64,000 nucleotides of DNA from Kytococcus sedentarius DSM 20547 (GCF_000023925.1 NC_013169.1:992001-1056000), one strand, 5' to 3'; shown: positions 41,465 to 56,509, counted from the first letter of the stretch. The notes: generated by a model from the sequence alone, not told the origin. Program-made: numbers and translations.

Positions 41465-42286
41465 TCAGACCACGCGCAGGATGGTGAGGTCGTCGTGCGC
41501 CTTGCGACCTGCCGCGGTCATCTCGGCCGCGGTCTCCGTCTCGTGGGTCCGGATGGAGTGCGCCAGGGCCAAGGTGTCCTCCGCGGCCCGGCGGGCCCAC
41601 TCGGCGGCGTCGTACTGGTGCCAGGTCTCCAGCGGCCGGGTGGCCCCGTCGCTGGCCAGCCAGGCCCGTCGCACGTCGGCCAGCGGGAAGGACCCGGTGC
41701 GGGCCTCCTCGGCCGCCCGCACGTCACCGCGCGCCGACCACCACCCGCCCGGCGCGTTCATGCTGGCGCCGGGGGCGTTCACACCGTCGAGCCGGTCGTC
41801 GATGACCTGCAGCACCTGGCCGTCGACGAACTCCACGATCAGGCTGGAGTCGCACAGGGCGAGGAATTCCAGCTCGTCACCGACCACGCGGGCCATCGTG
41901 AGCGTGGACCACGGGCCGGTGTCCGCGTCGCACTGCGGGTGGGCGGCCCGCACCGCCTCGATGCCGTGGGCCACCGCCTCGCGCAGACCCACCGGCTCCC
42001 CGACCACCGGCCCGAGCGCGTCGGCGGGGGAGAGGTGGTCGACCACGGCGTCGACGAGGCGCTGGCTGAACCAGTCCACCTCGTGCTCGCAGCCGGGGCG
42101 CGCCGCCGGCCCCACGCCGGCCCCGTCGGCCAGGGCGAGCACGCCGCCCCGCTGGGCGACGGCGTCCTGGCACGGGATCTGCGTGTGCGCCGCCCACCGG
42201 ATCAGCTCACCGGGCTCCAGCGGGGCACCGGAGGAGGCACCCACCTCGGGGGAGGGGGCGCCGAGCATGCGCGGGTCGATGGCCAC
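41465..42286 (-). CDS. PP2C-like protein phosphatase domain protein
   Basis: 273 residues. Recognisable but weak PP2C traits are GVLALADGAGVG (metal-binding Asp), ELEFLALCDSSLIVEFVDG, RRAWLASDGATRP and the terminal AHDDLTILRVV. The overall length and order fit a single-domain phosphatase of the actinobacterial type. Its target is unknown. ATG 42286 lies 7 nt after the kbl stop on the same strand, so it is probably translated from the kbl transcript. Confidence 0.65.
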   Translation of the reverse strand: MAIDPRMLGAPSPEVGASSGAPLEPGELIRWAAHTQIPCQDAVAQRGGVLALADGAGVGPAARPGCEHEVDWFSQRLVDAVVDHLSPADALGPVVGEPVGLREAVAHGIEAVRAAHPQCDADTGPWSTLTMARVVGDELEFLALCDSSLIVEFVDGQVLQVIDDRLDGVNAPGASMNAPGGWWSARGDVRAAEEARTGSFPLADVRRAWLASDGATRPLETWHQYDAAEWARRAAEDTLALAHSIRTHETETAAEMTAAGRKAHDDLTILRVV

Positions 42287-42292
42287 GGGTGG

Positions 42293-43492
<1,200 letters not shown>

Positions 43493-43532
43493 GTCGGCCA
43501 GTGTGTCAGGTGTGGTGGGTGGTGAGTTGCCT

Positions 43533-43597
43533 GCATCGATGCGGCACAGATGGCTCGCCGAGGTGCTCGCGAACAGCCATCTGCGCCGCATCGGTGC
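43533..43597. repeat. Long inverted repeat ending in two opposed GATGCGG motifs
   Basis: Arms 43533-43555 and 43575-43597 pair over 23 positions with one mismatch and one G-U, loop 19 nt. The outer part is GATGCGG opposite CCGCATC. It lies between the kbl start and the stop of the upstream nucleotidyltransferase gene, both on the minus strand, so it could terminate the latter. Confidence 0.75.
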
Positions 43598-43619
43598 GGG
43601 CCCGCCGGCGAGGCTGTGG

Positions 43620-44258
43620 TCACCCGGCGGTGACCTGCTCCAGCCACGGGTGGTCGGGGTGGGCCAGGGCCAACGCGTCGCGGAGCCACCTGCGCTGGGC
43701 GCCGCTCAGCCGGGGGAGGCAGGCGGCCAGGTCGGCGCGGTCCTTGGGCCGGTCGCCCGGGGCCTTGAGCAGCAGCTGTAGGTGGGGCTGCAGGTAGCGC
43801 ACGCCATCGCGCTCCCACAGCGCGTCCGTCACCGGCACCCGAATCCGGTCGTCCCGCTTGTACACCCACTCCTCGGGTGTGCCGGGGGAGAGGAGCAGGT
43901 CGTACTCCCACGGGCTCTGGGCGTCCCTGCGCAGCCAGAGCTGTCCGCACCCTGCGGGCAGCACCTCGGGTCCGCCGTCGGGTGACGCCTCGGGCAGGAG
44001 CGGGTGCAGCGCACCGCCGACGGCGCACCACGCGTGGTAGCCCTGCGCGCTCAGGTGCCGGCGGAGCGCGGGGAGCTCCGCAGCCAGTGCGCTGGGGTCG
44101 ATGTCGCCGTGCGCTCGCTCGACCCCGCTGAACGCCTGGATCGCCCAGCCGCCGGCCACCCACCAGGATCCGCCGTAGCCCTCGAACAGAGCGGCGATGT
44201 CCCGGGGTGCCCGACGAGTCCAGTCGCCGTACCAGGCGAGGAGCTCAGCTTCGTCCAT
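43620..44258 (-). CDS. Aminoglycoside-type nucleotidyltransferase domain protein
   Basis: 212 residues. The nucleotidyltransferase-fold pattern [14 protein letters not shown] followed by HGDIDPSA carries the paired Asp of the family. The C-terminal [20 protein letters not shown] and [11 protein letters not shown] match the ANT(2'')/AbiEii-like class (KxKD element). It may transfer nucleotides to a small molecule, RNA or protein, and resistance should not be assumed. I start at ATG 44258, which overlaps the hepT end by 14 nt. It is the last gene of a three-gene unit with mntA and hepT. Confidence 0.65.
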   Translation of the reverse strand: MDEAELLAWYGDWTRRAPRDIAALFEGYGGSWWVAGGWAIQAFSGVERAHGDIDPSALAAELPALRRHLSAQGYHAWCAVGGALHPLLPEASPDGGPEVLPAGCGQLWLRRDAQSPWEYDLLLSPGTPEEWVYKRDDRIRVPVTDALWERDGVRYLQPHLQLLLKAPGDRPKDRADLAACLPRLSGAQRRWLRDALALAHPDHPWLEQVTAG

Positions 44259-44574
44259 GGGCAGAAAGTGCCTCGGCAAGACGATCCAGATGGTGCTCGA
44301 CGATGTCTTCCACGAGATGGGGGTCGACGCGGAAGTACTCGTGGATCACGACGTTCCGGAGGCCGGCGATGGAAGCCCAGGGAACCTCTGGGGCGGTGTC
44401 CTTGGATTCCTGCGGGAGTGCCCTGACGGCCTCGCCGATGACGGCTAGATTCCGGAGGATCGCATCACGTGCCATCGCCCCGAGGGCCTTGTCGCGGAGG
44501 TGTGGGGCGTAGGCGCGGCAGCGCTCGACGGCAGCGAGGATGTCGGCGAACCGCTCGTCCGGGCTTCTGCTCAC
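44245..44574 (-). CDS. hepT: HepT-family (DUF86) HEPN ribonuclease toxin
   Basis: 109 residues, all-helical. The HEPN catalytic motif Rx4HxY is RNVVIHEYFRVD near residues 72-83, and ILRNLAVIGEAVRAL precedes it. HepT cleaves RNA until its Tyr is adenylylated by the partner MntA. The start is GTG 44574 in a 4-nt overlap with mntA. Motif intact, so the toxin should be active. Confidence 0.85.
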   Translation of the reverse strand: MSRSPDERFADILAAVERCRAYAPHLRDKALGAMARDAILRNLAVIGEAVRALPQESKDTAPEVPWASIAGLRNVVIHEYFRVDPHLVEDIVEHHLDRLAEALSAHGRS

Positions 44575-44891
44575 AGCGGTCGGGCGTCGCGGAGCGCGGT
44601 GAGGGACACGTTCTCCCGCAGGAGGTCGGGAGTCACGACGTCCACCCGGTGACCCAGAGCCTCCGTCAGCTCCTCGCTCAGCCCAGCGACCCTGAGCAGG
44701 GGGTTCCCGTGGCCCGGCAGGAGGTCGACCATCAGGTCGATGTCGCTGGCGGCCGTGGCATCCCCGCGCGAGACCGACCCGATGAGTCGCGGGTGCGTCG
44801 CGCCATAGCGGTGGAGGAGCTGGTCGATCACGAGACGGTGAGCGCGCAGGAGGTCCCGCAGGGCCTCGCTCTCAACCGTGACGACCGACAT
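44571..44891 (-). CDS. mntA: MntA-family nucleotidyltransferase antitoxin
   Basis: 106 residues. Minimal nucleotidyltransferase motif GSVSRGDATAASDIDLMV, then the third carboxylate in HRVDVVTPDLL. MntA neutralises HepT by AMPylating it. Start ATG 44891. The mntA-hepT order and the 4-nt overlap are standard for this type VII toxin-antitoxin system. The unit lies between kbl and the arg genes, which it interrupts from neither side. Confidence 0.87.
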   Translation of the reverse strand: MSVVTVESEALRDLLRAHRLVIDQLLHRYGATHPRLIGSVSRGDATAASDIDLMVDLLPGHGNPLLRVAGLSEELTEALGHRVDVVTPDLLRENVSLTALRDARPL

Positions 44892-44904
44892 GTGGTCAGC
44901 GTAC

Positions 44905-48333
<3,429 letters not shown>

Positions 48334-48337
<4 letters not shown>

Positions 48338-49260
48338 GCCCGACGCTCCCACAGCCAGGCCAGCAGGGCCTTCTGGGCGTGGCGGCGGTTCTCGGCCTCG
48401 TCCCACACGACGCTGGCGGGGCCGTCGATGACCTCGGGGGAGATCTCCAGGCCGCGGTGCGCCGGCAGGCAGTGCAACACGATGGCATCCGCGGCCGCGT
48501 GCGCGAGCAGCTCCGGGGTGAGCGACCACGGCCGGAAGGTGGCCAGCCGGTCGGACTCCTCGTCCTCGCGCCCCATGGAGACCCAGGTGTCGGTGACCAC
48601 CACGTCGGCGCCGCTCACCGCATCGACCGGGTCGTCGACCAGGGTGACCGACCCCCCGGTGGCGGCGGCGATCTCCCGCCCACGGTGGACGATGTCCGGG
48701 AGCGGGGCGTGGCCGGCCGGCGAGCCGATGCGGACGTGCATGCTCGCGGTGGCGCCGGCGAGGATCCACGAGTGGCCCATGTTGCAGCCGCCGTCGCCCA
48801 GGAAGGTCACGGTGAGGCCGGTGGGGCTGCCCTTGTGCTCGGTGACGGTCTGCAGGTCGGCGAGCAGCTGGCAGGGGTGGAAGTCGTCGGTGAGGGCGTT
48901 GACCACCGGGATGCCGGCGTGCTGCGCCATCTCCTCGAGGTGGGCCTGCTCGGCGGTGCGCCACACGAGGAGGCCGGCCTGTCGCCCGATGACGCGGGCC
49001 ACGTCGGGGATGGACTCGCGCGTGCCGGCGGCGGCCAGGCCCGCATCGATGGCGAACTCGTGGCCGCCCAGTTCGGCGACGCCGGCGGCGAAGGACAGCT
49101 GGGTCCGCAGGGTGGGGCGGTCGTAGATGGTGGCCACCGTGACCGGGCCCTGCAGGGGCTTGTGGGTGAACGGCTGGGCCTTCAGCCTGGCGGCGAGGGC
49201 CAGGACCTCGGCCTGCTCGGCCGGGGAGAGGTCGTCGTCGCGGAGGAGGTGGCGCGTCAT
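48334..49260 (-). CDS. argF: Ornithine carbamoyltransferase with atypical phosphate loop
   Basis: Makes citrulline from ornithine and carbamoyl phosphate; 308 residues. The ornithine and catalytic motifs are normal: DTWVSMGRE and HCLPAHRG. The carbamoyl-phosphate loop, normally S-T-R-T-R, reads TLRTQ within [14 protein letters not shown] (residues 47-60). The signature Ser and the second Arg are therefore replaced. [11 protein letters not shown] is intact. It is first in the argFRGH unit. The usual argCJBD genes are not upstream, where an antibiotic-monooxygenase-domain gene lies instead. Activity with carbamoyl phosphate is likely but not certain. Confidence 0.88.
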
Positions 49261-49310
49261 GGGGTGCGACAGTACATAGATTCACGGCGGTGTGCAAAAA
49301 CATGCAGTGT
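49261..49310 (-). promoter_or_regulatory. argF promoter with candidate ARG boxes
   Basis: AT-rich, with dyad-like elements on the minus strand: GCATGTTTTTGCA (around 49293-49305) and GTGAATCTATGTAC (49284-49271). Position, spacing and AT content fit tandem ArgR sites over the promoter, and TATGTA could be the -10. Not a close consensus match. Confidence 0.45.
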
Positions 49311-49367
49311 GCCTGCATGCCCCGGCCCGACCCAGCCGCCCGCATCCGCCGCACCCCATCCCGCATC

Positions 49368-49421
49368 GGTTCGTCGCTGGTGGGCCGACATCGGCTCTCA
49401 GGGGCCCACCCACGACGAACC
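49368..49421. terminator. Hairpin downstream of the ABM-domain gene
   Basis: Arms 49368-49386 and 49403-49421 pair over 19 positions with two adjacent mismatches. It lies 26 nt beyond the stop of the minus-strand gene at 49447 and upstream of argF, so it separates the two units. Three GATGCGG/GATGGGG-type motifs (minus orientation) crowd the next 30 bases. Confidence 0.65.
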
Positions 49422-49446
49422 GGTGGGCCGCGGATGCCGACCGCCG

Positions 49447-49767
49447 TCAGTCGACCTGGATCTCACCCATCGGGCCCCAGCCGTCGGACTCGACCTGCTC
49501 GGAGACGATCTGCGGCGTCGCGGACAGGTACTGCGGGAACTGCTCCTGCATGGTGGCGAAGTGCTCGGAGTTCACGTGGGCCTCGGCGGCGTCGTCCTCG
49601 AACGCCTCGATCAGCACGTACGTGGTCGGCTCCTCCACGCTGCGGAACCACTCGAACCACTTGTTGCCCGGCTCGGCACGGGTTGCCTCGGTGAACGCGC
49701 GGCTGATCTCCGGCCAGTCGTCGGCGTGTTCGGGCTTCACGGGGAACTTCACGTTGATCAGGATCAT
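49447..49767 (-). CDS. Antibiotic biosynthesis monooxygenase (ABM) domain protein
   Basis: 106 residues. Ferredoxin-like ABM fold: [57 protein letters not shown] and [14 protein letters not shown] are family typical. These small dimeric proteins act as quinol monooxygenases or in haem or stress metabolism; the substrate is unknown. It is a single gene with its own terminator. Confidence 0.8.
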   Translation of the reverse strand: MILINVKFPVKPEHADDWPEISRAFTEATRAEPGNKWFEWFRSVEEPTTYVLIEAFEDDAAEAHVNSEHFATMQEQFPQYLSATPQIVSEQVESDGWGPMGEIQVD

Positions 49768-49890
49768 GCGCCCAGCCTCTCAGACACCCCGTCCCGATGC
49801 GGGGAGCGTCACCCGCCGCCGCCCTCACCTCACCCGTCCCCATGCGGGGAGCGTCACCCCGCATCGTCCGGGGCACACCCCCGACCCCGC

Positions 49891-49896
49891 TAGACT
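49891..49896 (+). promoter_or_regulatory. -10 box of the GAPDH gene
   Basis: TAGACT, about 145 nt before GTG 50042, leaving a leader of about 140 nt. Just upstream (49796-49814 and 49843-49862) an almost identical 18-nt GATGCGGGGAGCGTCACC-like segment occurs twice. Apart from these I see nothing in the 274-base gap. Confidence 0.45.
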
Positions 49897-50041
49897 CACA
49901 GCGTCTGCGCAACGCCGCGCACCGACCGTCTCCGTGTCCTGCCGTGCAGGGTGGGGAAGGGGTCCGCAGCGCCGGTGGGAGCGCTGACCTGACCCCGGGC
50001 CGACCGCCCCGCACGCCCTCGACGCGAAGGACGACATCGAC

Positions 50042-51478
<1,437 letters not shown>

Positions 51479-51497
51479 CGCCGATCCACGCGTGAGA

Positions 51498-51533
51498 AGG
51501 GGCGCCCCGGGCCAGCTGGCCCGGGGCGCCCCT
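51498..51533. terminator. Perfect 36-nt palindrome terminator
   Basis: 51498-51533 is fully self-complementary (18-bp half sites centred on CAGCTG). It lies between the convergent GAPDH (stop 51478) and xth (stop 51595) genes. Confidence 0.88.
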
Positions 51534-51594
51534 CGTGGTGTGCCGGCGGCTCGACGGGGTGAGCCCCGCCCGAGCACGCCGCCAGCCACCCGCA

Positions 51595-52518
51595 TCAGAG
51601 CCGGTAGTCCACCACCACCGGCGCGTGGTCAGAGAGGCGCTCGGCCCGGCTGGGCTCCTTGTCCACCCCGGCGGACTCCACGCTGCGTGCCAGCGTGGGC
51701 GTGGCCAGGTGGTAGTCGATCCGCCACCCGGTGTCCCGCTCGAAGGCCTGGCCCATCCAGGACCACCAGGCGTAGGGCCCGTCGGTGTCGGGGTACTGGG
51801 AGCGCACCACGTCGACCAGCGTGCGGGGGGAGAGGATCGAGCCGAACCACTCGCGCTCGGACGGCAGGAAGCCCTCGGAGTTCTTGTTGCCGCGCCAGTT
51901 CTTCACGTCCCGCTCGGTGTGGGCCACGTTGAAGTCGCCCATCACCACGAACTCCCGCCCGGCCGCGGCGGCCGCCTTGCGGGAGCGGTCCAGCTGCTTG
52001 GCGAACCCGGCCAGGAAGCGCATCTTGCGGTCGTACTTCGCGCCGCCGTCGGGGGCCTCCCGCATGCGCTTGGCCATCTTCTCCTGCAGGTCCGCCGGCA
52101 GCCCGCCCTTGGGCAGGTAGAGCGAGGCCACGGTCACCGGGGCATCGGCCAGGTCCACCTCGATGTAGCGGCCCTCGCCGGCGAACTCCTTGAGCTCCCG
52201 CGGCAGGGTCGGCCCCGCATCGGGCTCGGTGAGCTCCGTGTGCTCCTCGCCCGGCGCCCGGCGCAGTACCGGGGCCCCGAAGGTCCGCACGGCCGCGGGT
52301 GCCTCGCGGGTGAGCACGGCCACGCCGTTGCGGCCGGCCCGGTCGCCGGGGTCGTAGGACAGGTGGTACTCACCGAAGACCCCGGACGGCAGCAGGCTGA
52401 CTGGGCAGCGCACCTCCTGCAGGGACACCACATCGGGCTGGCGACGGGCCAGCCAGTGCTCGAATCCCCGGGTCTGACAGGCCCGGATGCCGTTGACGTT
52501 GAAGCTCGCGATCCGCAT
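51595..52518 (-). CDS. xth: Exodeoxyribonuclease III / AP endonuclease
   Basis: Base-excision repair nuclease; 307 residues. The EEP hallmarks are all there: MRIASFNVNGIRAC, DVVSLQEVRCP, SLYLPKGGLPADLQEKMAKR, FVVMGDFNVAHTERDVKNW, GWRIDYHLATP and LSDHAPVVVDY. It is slightly longer than E. coli Xth because of a charged loop near residue 95. ATG 52518 has no ribosome site, and a GAGAAT box lies about eight bases upstream, so it may be leaderless. Confidence 0.94.
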   Translation of the reverse strand: MRIASFNVNGIRACQTRGFEHWLARRQPDVVSLQEVRCPVSLLPSGVFGEYHLSYDPGDRAGRNGVAVLTREAPAAVRTFGAPVLRRAPGEEHTELTEPDAGPTLPRELKEFAGEGRYIEVDLADAPVTVASLYLPKGGLPADLQEKMAKRMREAPDGGAKYDRKMRFLAGFAKQLDRSRKAAAAAGREFVVMGDFNVAHTERDVKNWRGNKNSEGFLPSEREWFGSILSPRTLVDVVRSQYPDTDGPYAWWSWMGQAFERDTGWRIDYHLATPTLARSVESAGVDKEPSRAERLSDHAPVVVDYRL

Positions 52519-52612
52519 CGGGGAATTCTCTCAGCCGTCTCGCTGCCTCGGGGTCAGGACCCGGAGTGAGGACCCGGGGTGCTGGGCGATGGGGTGGGGT
52601 GACGGCCCCGGC

Positions 52613-53659
52613 TCAGCTCCAGTCCAGCAGCACCTTGCCGCACTTGCCGGAGCGGGCGGTGTCGAAGGCCTCCTGCCAGTCCTCGGCAGCGAACCGGTGG
52701 GTCACCACGCTGCGCACGTGCTCCACGAGGGTCTCGTTGTCCTGCAGCAGCTGGGTCATCTTGTACCAGGTCTCGAACATCTCGCGCCCGTAGATGCCCT
52801 GCAGCGTGAGCATGTGGGTGATGACCTTGCCCCAGTCCACCTCGTAGCCCTGGCCGGGCAGGCCCAGCATCGCGATGGCGCCGCCGTGGTTCATGGTGTC
52901 AATGGCCTCGCGCACCGCGGACCCGTGGCCGGACATCTCCAGGCACACGTCGAAGCCCTCCTTCATGCCCAGCTCGGCCATGGCGTCGGCGATGCGGGTC
53001 TGAGAGACGTTCACGGTCAGGTCGGCACCGGCGGCCCTGGCCAGCTCCAGGCGCTCGTCGCTCACATCGGTGGCCACCACGTAGCGGGCGCCCACGGCCT
53101 GGGCGACAGCCACCGCCATCACGCCGATGGGGCCGGACCCGGTCACCAGCACGTCCTCGGCGGCCAGCGGGAACTTCAGTGCGGTGTGGACGGCGTTGCC
53201 CAGCGGGTCGAACAGGGCGCCCAGGTCGGCGTCCACCCAGTCCGGCTGCTTCCAAGCGTTCTCGGCGGGGATCACCACGTAGTCGGCGAACGCGCCGTCG
53301 CGGTTCACCCCGACGCCGAGGGTGTTGCGGCACAGGTGGCGGGCACCGGCGCGGCAGTTGCGGCACACGCCGCACACGATGTGGCCCTCGCCGGAGACCT
53401 TGTCGCCCACGGCCATGTCACCGCGGTCCTCAACGCCGTCCCCGAGCTCGACGATCTCGCCGAAGAACTCGTGACCGATGATCTGCGGCAGGTTCATGGC
53501 GCCTTCGGCCCACTCGTCCCAGCCCTCCAGGTGGAGGTCCGTGCCGCACAGACCGGCGCGCTCCACGCGGATCTTCACCTGGCCGGGGCCGGCGGAGGGC
53601 TCCGGGGCGTCGATGAGCTGGAGGCCGGGGCCGGGGGAGGTCTTGGCGAGCGCGCGCAT
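52613..53659 (-). CDS. tdh: L-threonine 3-dehydrogenase
   Basis: Zinc medium-chain dehydrogenase; 348 residues. GLCGTDLHLEGWDEWA holds the catalytic Cys, and GHEFFGEIVELGDGV the His-Glu pair. The structural-zinc cysteines are in GHIVCGVCRNCRAGARHLC. The coenzyme loop is GSGPIGVMAVAVAQAVGARY. KQFT-type ending aside, the best match is threonine dehydrogenase. It makes 2-amino-3-ketobutyrate, which Kbl (42293-43492) would cleave. I start at ATG 53659 (MRALAKTSPG). It is monocistronic here. Confidence 0.9.
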   Translation of the reverse strand: MRALAKTSPGPGLQLIDAPEPSAGPGQVKIRVERAGLCGTDLHLEGWDEWAEGAMNLPQIIGHEFFGEIVELGDGVEDRGDMAVGDKVSGEGHIVCGVCRNCRAGARHLCRNTLGVGVNRDGAFADYVVIPAENAWKQPDWVDADLGALFDPLGNAVHTALKFPLAAEDVLVTGSGPIGVMAVAVAQAVGARYVVATDVSDERLELARAAGADLTVNVSQTRIADAMAELGMKEGFDVCLEMSGHGSAVREAIDTMNHGGAIAMLGLPGQGYEVDWGKVITHMLTLQGIYGREMFETWYKMTQLLQDNETLVEHVRSVVTHRFAAEDWQEAFDTARSGKCGKVLLDWS

Positions 53660-53832
53660 GGTGGTCGTGGTGTCCTTCGGCGTCGGTGGCGTGAACGGAG
53701 TCCATCCCATCACGCCGGGCGACGGCGGGGCAGCCACTCGTCAGGCAGGAGCAGGAAGCCTCCCGCTGAGGGGGATGTGCCCGACAGCGTGGCGGCGCGT
53801 GGCAGACCTCCCGAACGCGCCGCGCCCCGCCG

Positions 53833-55008
53833 TCACCCGCCGAGTGCCCAGGCGCGCACGACATCCCCATCGGCATCCAGGGCCGGGGGAGCGGTGTGCT
53901 CGGTACGGGTGGTCTCGGTCTGGGCACCGTCGGCCACGTCGAAGAAGCGCAGCGGCGGCCCGGGCAGATGGATGTTACCCAGCACCGGGTGCTCCACCTG
54001 GGCCAGCAGTCCCTGCGAACGGGTCTGCTCCCACGCGTAGACCTCGTCCAGGGTCCGCACCTTGCCGCTGGGGATGCCCGCGGCGCCGAGCCGTGCCAGC
54101 AGGTCCTCGGCGGTCACGTCCGCGAACGCACCCTCCACGGCGGCGATGACGGCTTGCCGGTTCGCGTTGCGTTCGGCGTTGGTCGCCATGCCCTCAGCGG
54201 CCGGGTCCAGCCCGAACTCTGCACACAGCTTCTGCCAGAGAGTCTCGTTGCCGCACGAGATCTGCACCGACCCGTCCGCGCAGTGGAACAGGCCGTAGGG
54301 CGTGATGCTCGGGTGGTGGTTGCCCTGGGCGGCGGGAATCTCCTGCGCCACGGTCCACCGGGTGCCCTGGAAGGCGTGCACGCCCACGATGCTGGCGAGC
54401 AACGAGGTCCGCACGACCTGCCCGCGGCCGGTCGTCTCCCGCTCGTACAGCGCGGTCATCACGCCGTAGGCGCCGTGGATGCCGGCCAACAGGTCGCCGA
54501 TGGGGGTGCCCACCCGCTGCGGGTCGTCCGGCCCGGAGCCGGTGAGGCTCATCAGCCCGGCCTCACCTTGGGCGATCTGGTCGTACCCGGGGCGCCCGCC
54601 CTCGGGGCCGTCGTGGCCGAAGCCGCTGATGCTCAGCACCACCAGGCGCGGGTTCAGCTCGGCCAGCCGCTCCATCGAGAACCCGAGGCGGTCCATCACG
54701 CCGGTGCGGAAGTTCTCCATCAGCACGTCGGCCTTGCGGACCATTCCCTCCAGGACGGCCTTGTCGGCATCGTCCTTGAGGTTCAGCGCGATGGACTCCT
54801 TGTTGCGGTTGCAGGAGAGGTAGTAGGTGCTGATGTGCTCGTCGTCCCCGACGAAGGGCGGCCCCCAGGAGCGGGTGTCGTCCCCGGTGCCGGGGGTCTC
54901 CACCTTGATGACCCGCGCGCCCTGGTCGCCCAGCATCTGGGCCGCGTGGGGGCCGGCGAGGGCCCGGGTCAGGTCGATGACGGTGATGTTCTGTAACGCT
55001 CCGGGCAC
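53833..55008 (-). CDS. Family III (CaiB/BaiF) CoA-transferase
   Basis: 391 residues. ITVIDLTRALAGPHAAQMLG opens the protein, then ARVIKVETPGTGDDTRSWG, YYLSCNRNKESIALNLK and ENFRTGVMDRLG. The catalytic Asp is in GTPIGDLLAGIHGAYG. These enzymes move CoA between carboxylic acids (formyl, carnitine, succinyl-malate and others); the substrate is unknown. GTG 55008 is divergent from the GntP permease with 91 nt between, sharing a possible GntR-type operator. This suggests a joint catabolic pathway. Confidence 0.9.
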   Translation of the reverse strand: MPGALQNITVIDLTRALAGPHAAQMLGDQGARVIKVETPGTGDDTRSWGPPFVGDDEHISTYYLSCNRNKESIALNLKDDADKAVLEGMVRKADVLMENFRTGVMDRLGFSMERLAELNPRLVVLSISGFGHDGPEGGRPGYDQIAQGEAGLMSLTGSGPDDPQRVGTPIGDLLAGIHGAYGVMTALYERETTGRGQVVRTSLLASIVGVHAFQGTRWTVAQEIPAAQGNHHPSITPYGLFHCADGSVQISCGNETLWQKLCAEFGLDPAAEGMATNAERNANRQAVIAAVEGAFADVTAEDLLARLGAAGIPSGKVRTLDEVYAWEQTRSQGLLAQVEHPVLGNIHLPGPPLRFFDVADGAQTETTRTEHTAPPALDADGDVVRAWALGG

Positions 55009-55050
55009 GATCTGCTCCTACCTGCAGGGCTGGGTGGGTCTCACTGTGCG

Positions 55051-55062
55051 TGATGTACGACA
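55051..55062. promoter_or_regulatory. Candidate GntR-type operator in the CoA-transferase/permease gap
   Basis: TGATGTACGACA, symmetrical as TG-N2-GTAC-N2-CA, near the middle of the 91-base divergent region. GntR/FadR-family sites have this inverted GT-AC core. No regulator gene is adjacent, so this is weak. Confidence 0.3.
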
Positions 55063-55099
55063 CTACGTGGCCCGGATCCCTTACAGAAAGAAGGCCCCC

Positions 55100-56509
55100 G
55101 TGCTCGGACTGATCGGAGTGGTGCTCTCGCTGGCACTGCTCATCTACTTCGCCTACAAGGGCTACAGCATCATCCTGCTGGCCCCGGTCACGGCCCTGGT
55201 GGCCGGCATCTTCGCCGGTGCACCGCTCATGGCCATGTACACCCAGGTGTTCATGCCGGCCATGGGTGGCTTCCTCATCACCTACTTCCCGCTGTTCCTG
55301 CTCGGTGCCTTGTTCGGCAAGCTCATGAACGACTCGGGCTCGGCCTACTCCATCGCGCGCTTCATCGTGGAGCGGGTCGGTGCCAAGCACGCCGTGCTGG
55401 CCGTGGTGACGGCCTGCGGCATCCTCGCCTACGGCGGCGTGACGGTCTTCGTCGTCGTGTTCGCCATCTGGCCCATCGCGCGCGAGCTGTTCCAGGAGGC
55501 GGGCATCCCCAAGCGCTTCGCGCCGGCCGCCATCGGCCTGGGTTCGTTCTCCTTCGCCATGACCGCCATCCCCGGCACCCCGCAGATCCAGAACGCCATC
55601 CCGGCGCCCTACTTCCAGACCGACGCGTTCGCCGCACCCGGTCTGGGCCTCATCGCCGGCGCCATCATGTACGTGGGCGGCGTGCTCTACCTGAACCGCC
55701 GCGTGGCGGCAGCACAGGCCAAGGGCGAGGGTTACGACAACGGCGCTCTCATGCAGGGTGAGCAGACCACCGGGATCGGTCAGGAGGACGAGGTCACGGT
55801 GCCCACCACCACCCCGTTCTGGGTGGCCATGCTCCCCATCGTCCTGGTCATCACGCTGAACTTCCTGCTGGTGCGCTACATCTTCGACCTGTTCGACTTC
55901 TCCTACCTGGCCGAGGAGAAGTTCAAGGCCACGTCCATCGACAAGGTCGGCGGCATCTGGGCCATCATCATCTCGCTGCTGGTGGCCTGCCTGCTGGTGC
56001 TGGCACTGAACTGGAACCGTCTGCGTGAGCGCAAGAAGCTGCTCAACCAGGGCGCCTCCAGCTCGTTCCTGCCCATCATGAACACGGCCTCTGAAGTCGG
56101 CTACGGCGCCGTGATCGCGGCCCTGCCGGCCTTCGCCATCATCCGTGACGGGGCCTTCGGGGTGTCCTCCAACCCGGCGGTCTCGCTGGCCGTCTCCACC
56201 AACATCGTCGCGGGCATCACCGGCTCGGCCTCCGGTGGTCTGTCGATCGCCATGAACGCCTTCGGTGCGGAATACGCCGCCAAGGCGGCCGAGGCCGGCA
56301 TCGATCCCGAGTTCATGCACCGCGTGGCCTCCCTGGCCGCCGGTGGCTTCGACGCCTTGCCCCACAACGGTGCCGTCATCACGGTGCTGGCCGTGACGGG
56401 GCTGACGCACCGCCAGTCCTACAAGGACATCGGCGTGGTCTGCGTGCTGATCCCCATCGTCGCGCTCGCGGTGGTGCTGGCCCTCGGGTCGGCCGTCGGT
56501 TCGTTCTGA
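55100..56509 (+). CDS. GntP-family permease
   Basis: 469 residues, 12 or more hydrophobic helices. Recognisable GntP segments include GYSIILLAPVTALVAGIFAG, FLLGALFGKLMNDSGSAYSI, AIGLGSFSFAMTAIPGTPQI, GITGSASGGLSIAMNAFG and FDALPHNGAVITVLAVTG. The family imports gluconate and other hydroxy acids, and some members import 3-hydroxybutyrate. Start GTG 55100 with AAGAAGG just upstream. With the divergent CoA-transferase and the downstream aldehyde dehydrogenase it suggests uptake and use of a hydroxy acid. Confidence 0.88.
   Translation: MLGLIGVVLSLALLIYFAYKGYSIILLAPVTALVAGIFAGAPLMAMYTQVFMPAMGGFLITYFPLFLLGALFGKLMNDSGSAYSIARFIVERVGAKHAVLAVVTACGILAYGGVTVFVVVFAIWPIARELFQEAGIPKRFAPAAIGLGSFSFAMTAIPGTPQIQNAIPAPYFQTDAFAAPGLGLIAGAIMYVGGVLYLNRRVAAAQAKGEGYDNGALMQGEQTTGIGQEDEVTVPTTTPFWVAMLPIVLVITLNFLLVRYIFDLFDFSYLAEEKFKATSIDKVGGIWAIIISLLVACLLVLALNWNRLRERKKLLNQGASSSFLPIMNTASEVGYGAVIAALPAFAIIRDGAFGVSSNPAVSLAVSTNIVAGITGSASGGLSIAMNAFGAEYAAKAAEAGIDPEFMHRVASLAAGGFDALPHNGAVITVLAVTGLTHRQSYKDIGVVCVLIPIVALAVVLALGSAVGSF

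Noticed and set aside
43620-44258. Calling the extra nucleotidyltransferase an aminoglycoside resistance gene
   Set aside because: Only fold-level similarity is visible; substrate residues cannot be assigned and the context is a toxin-antitoxin unit.
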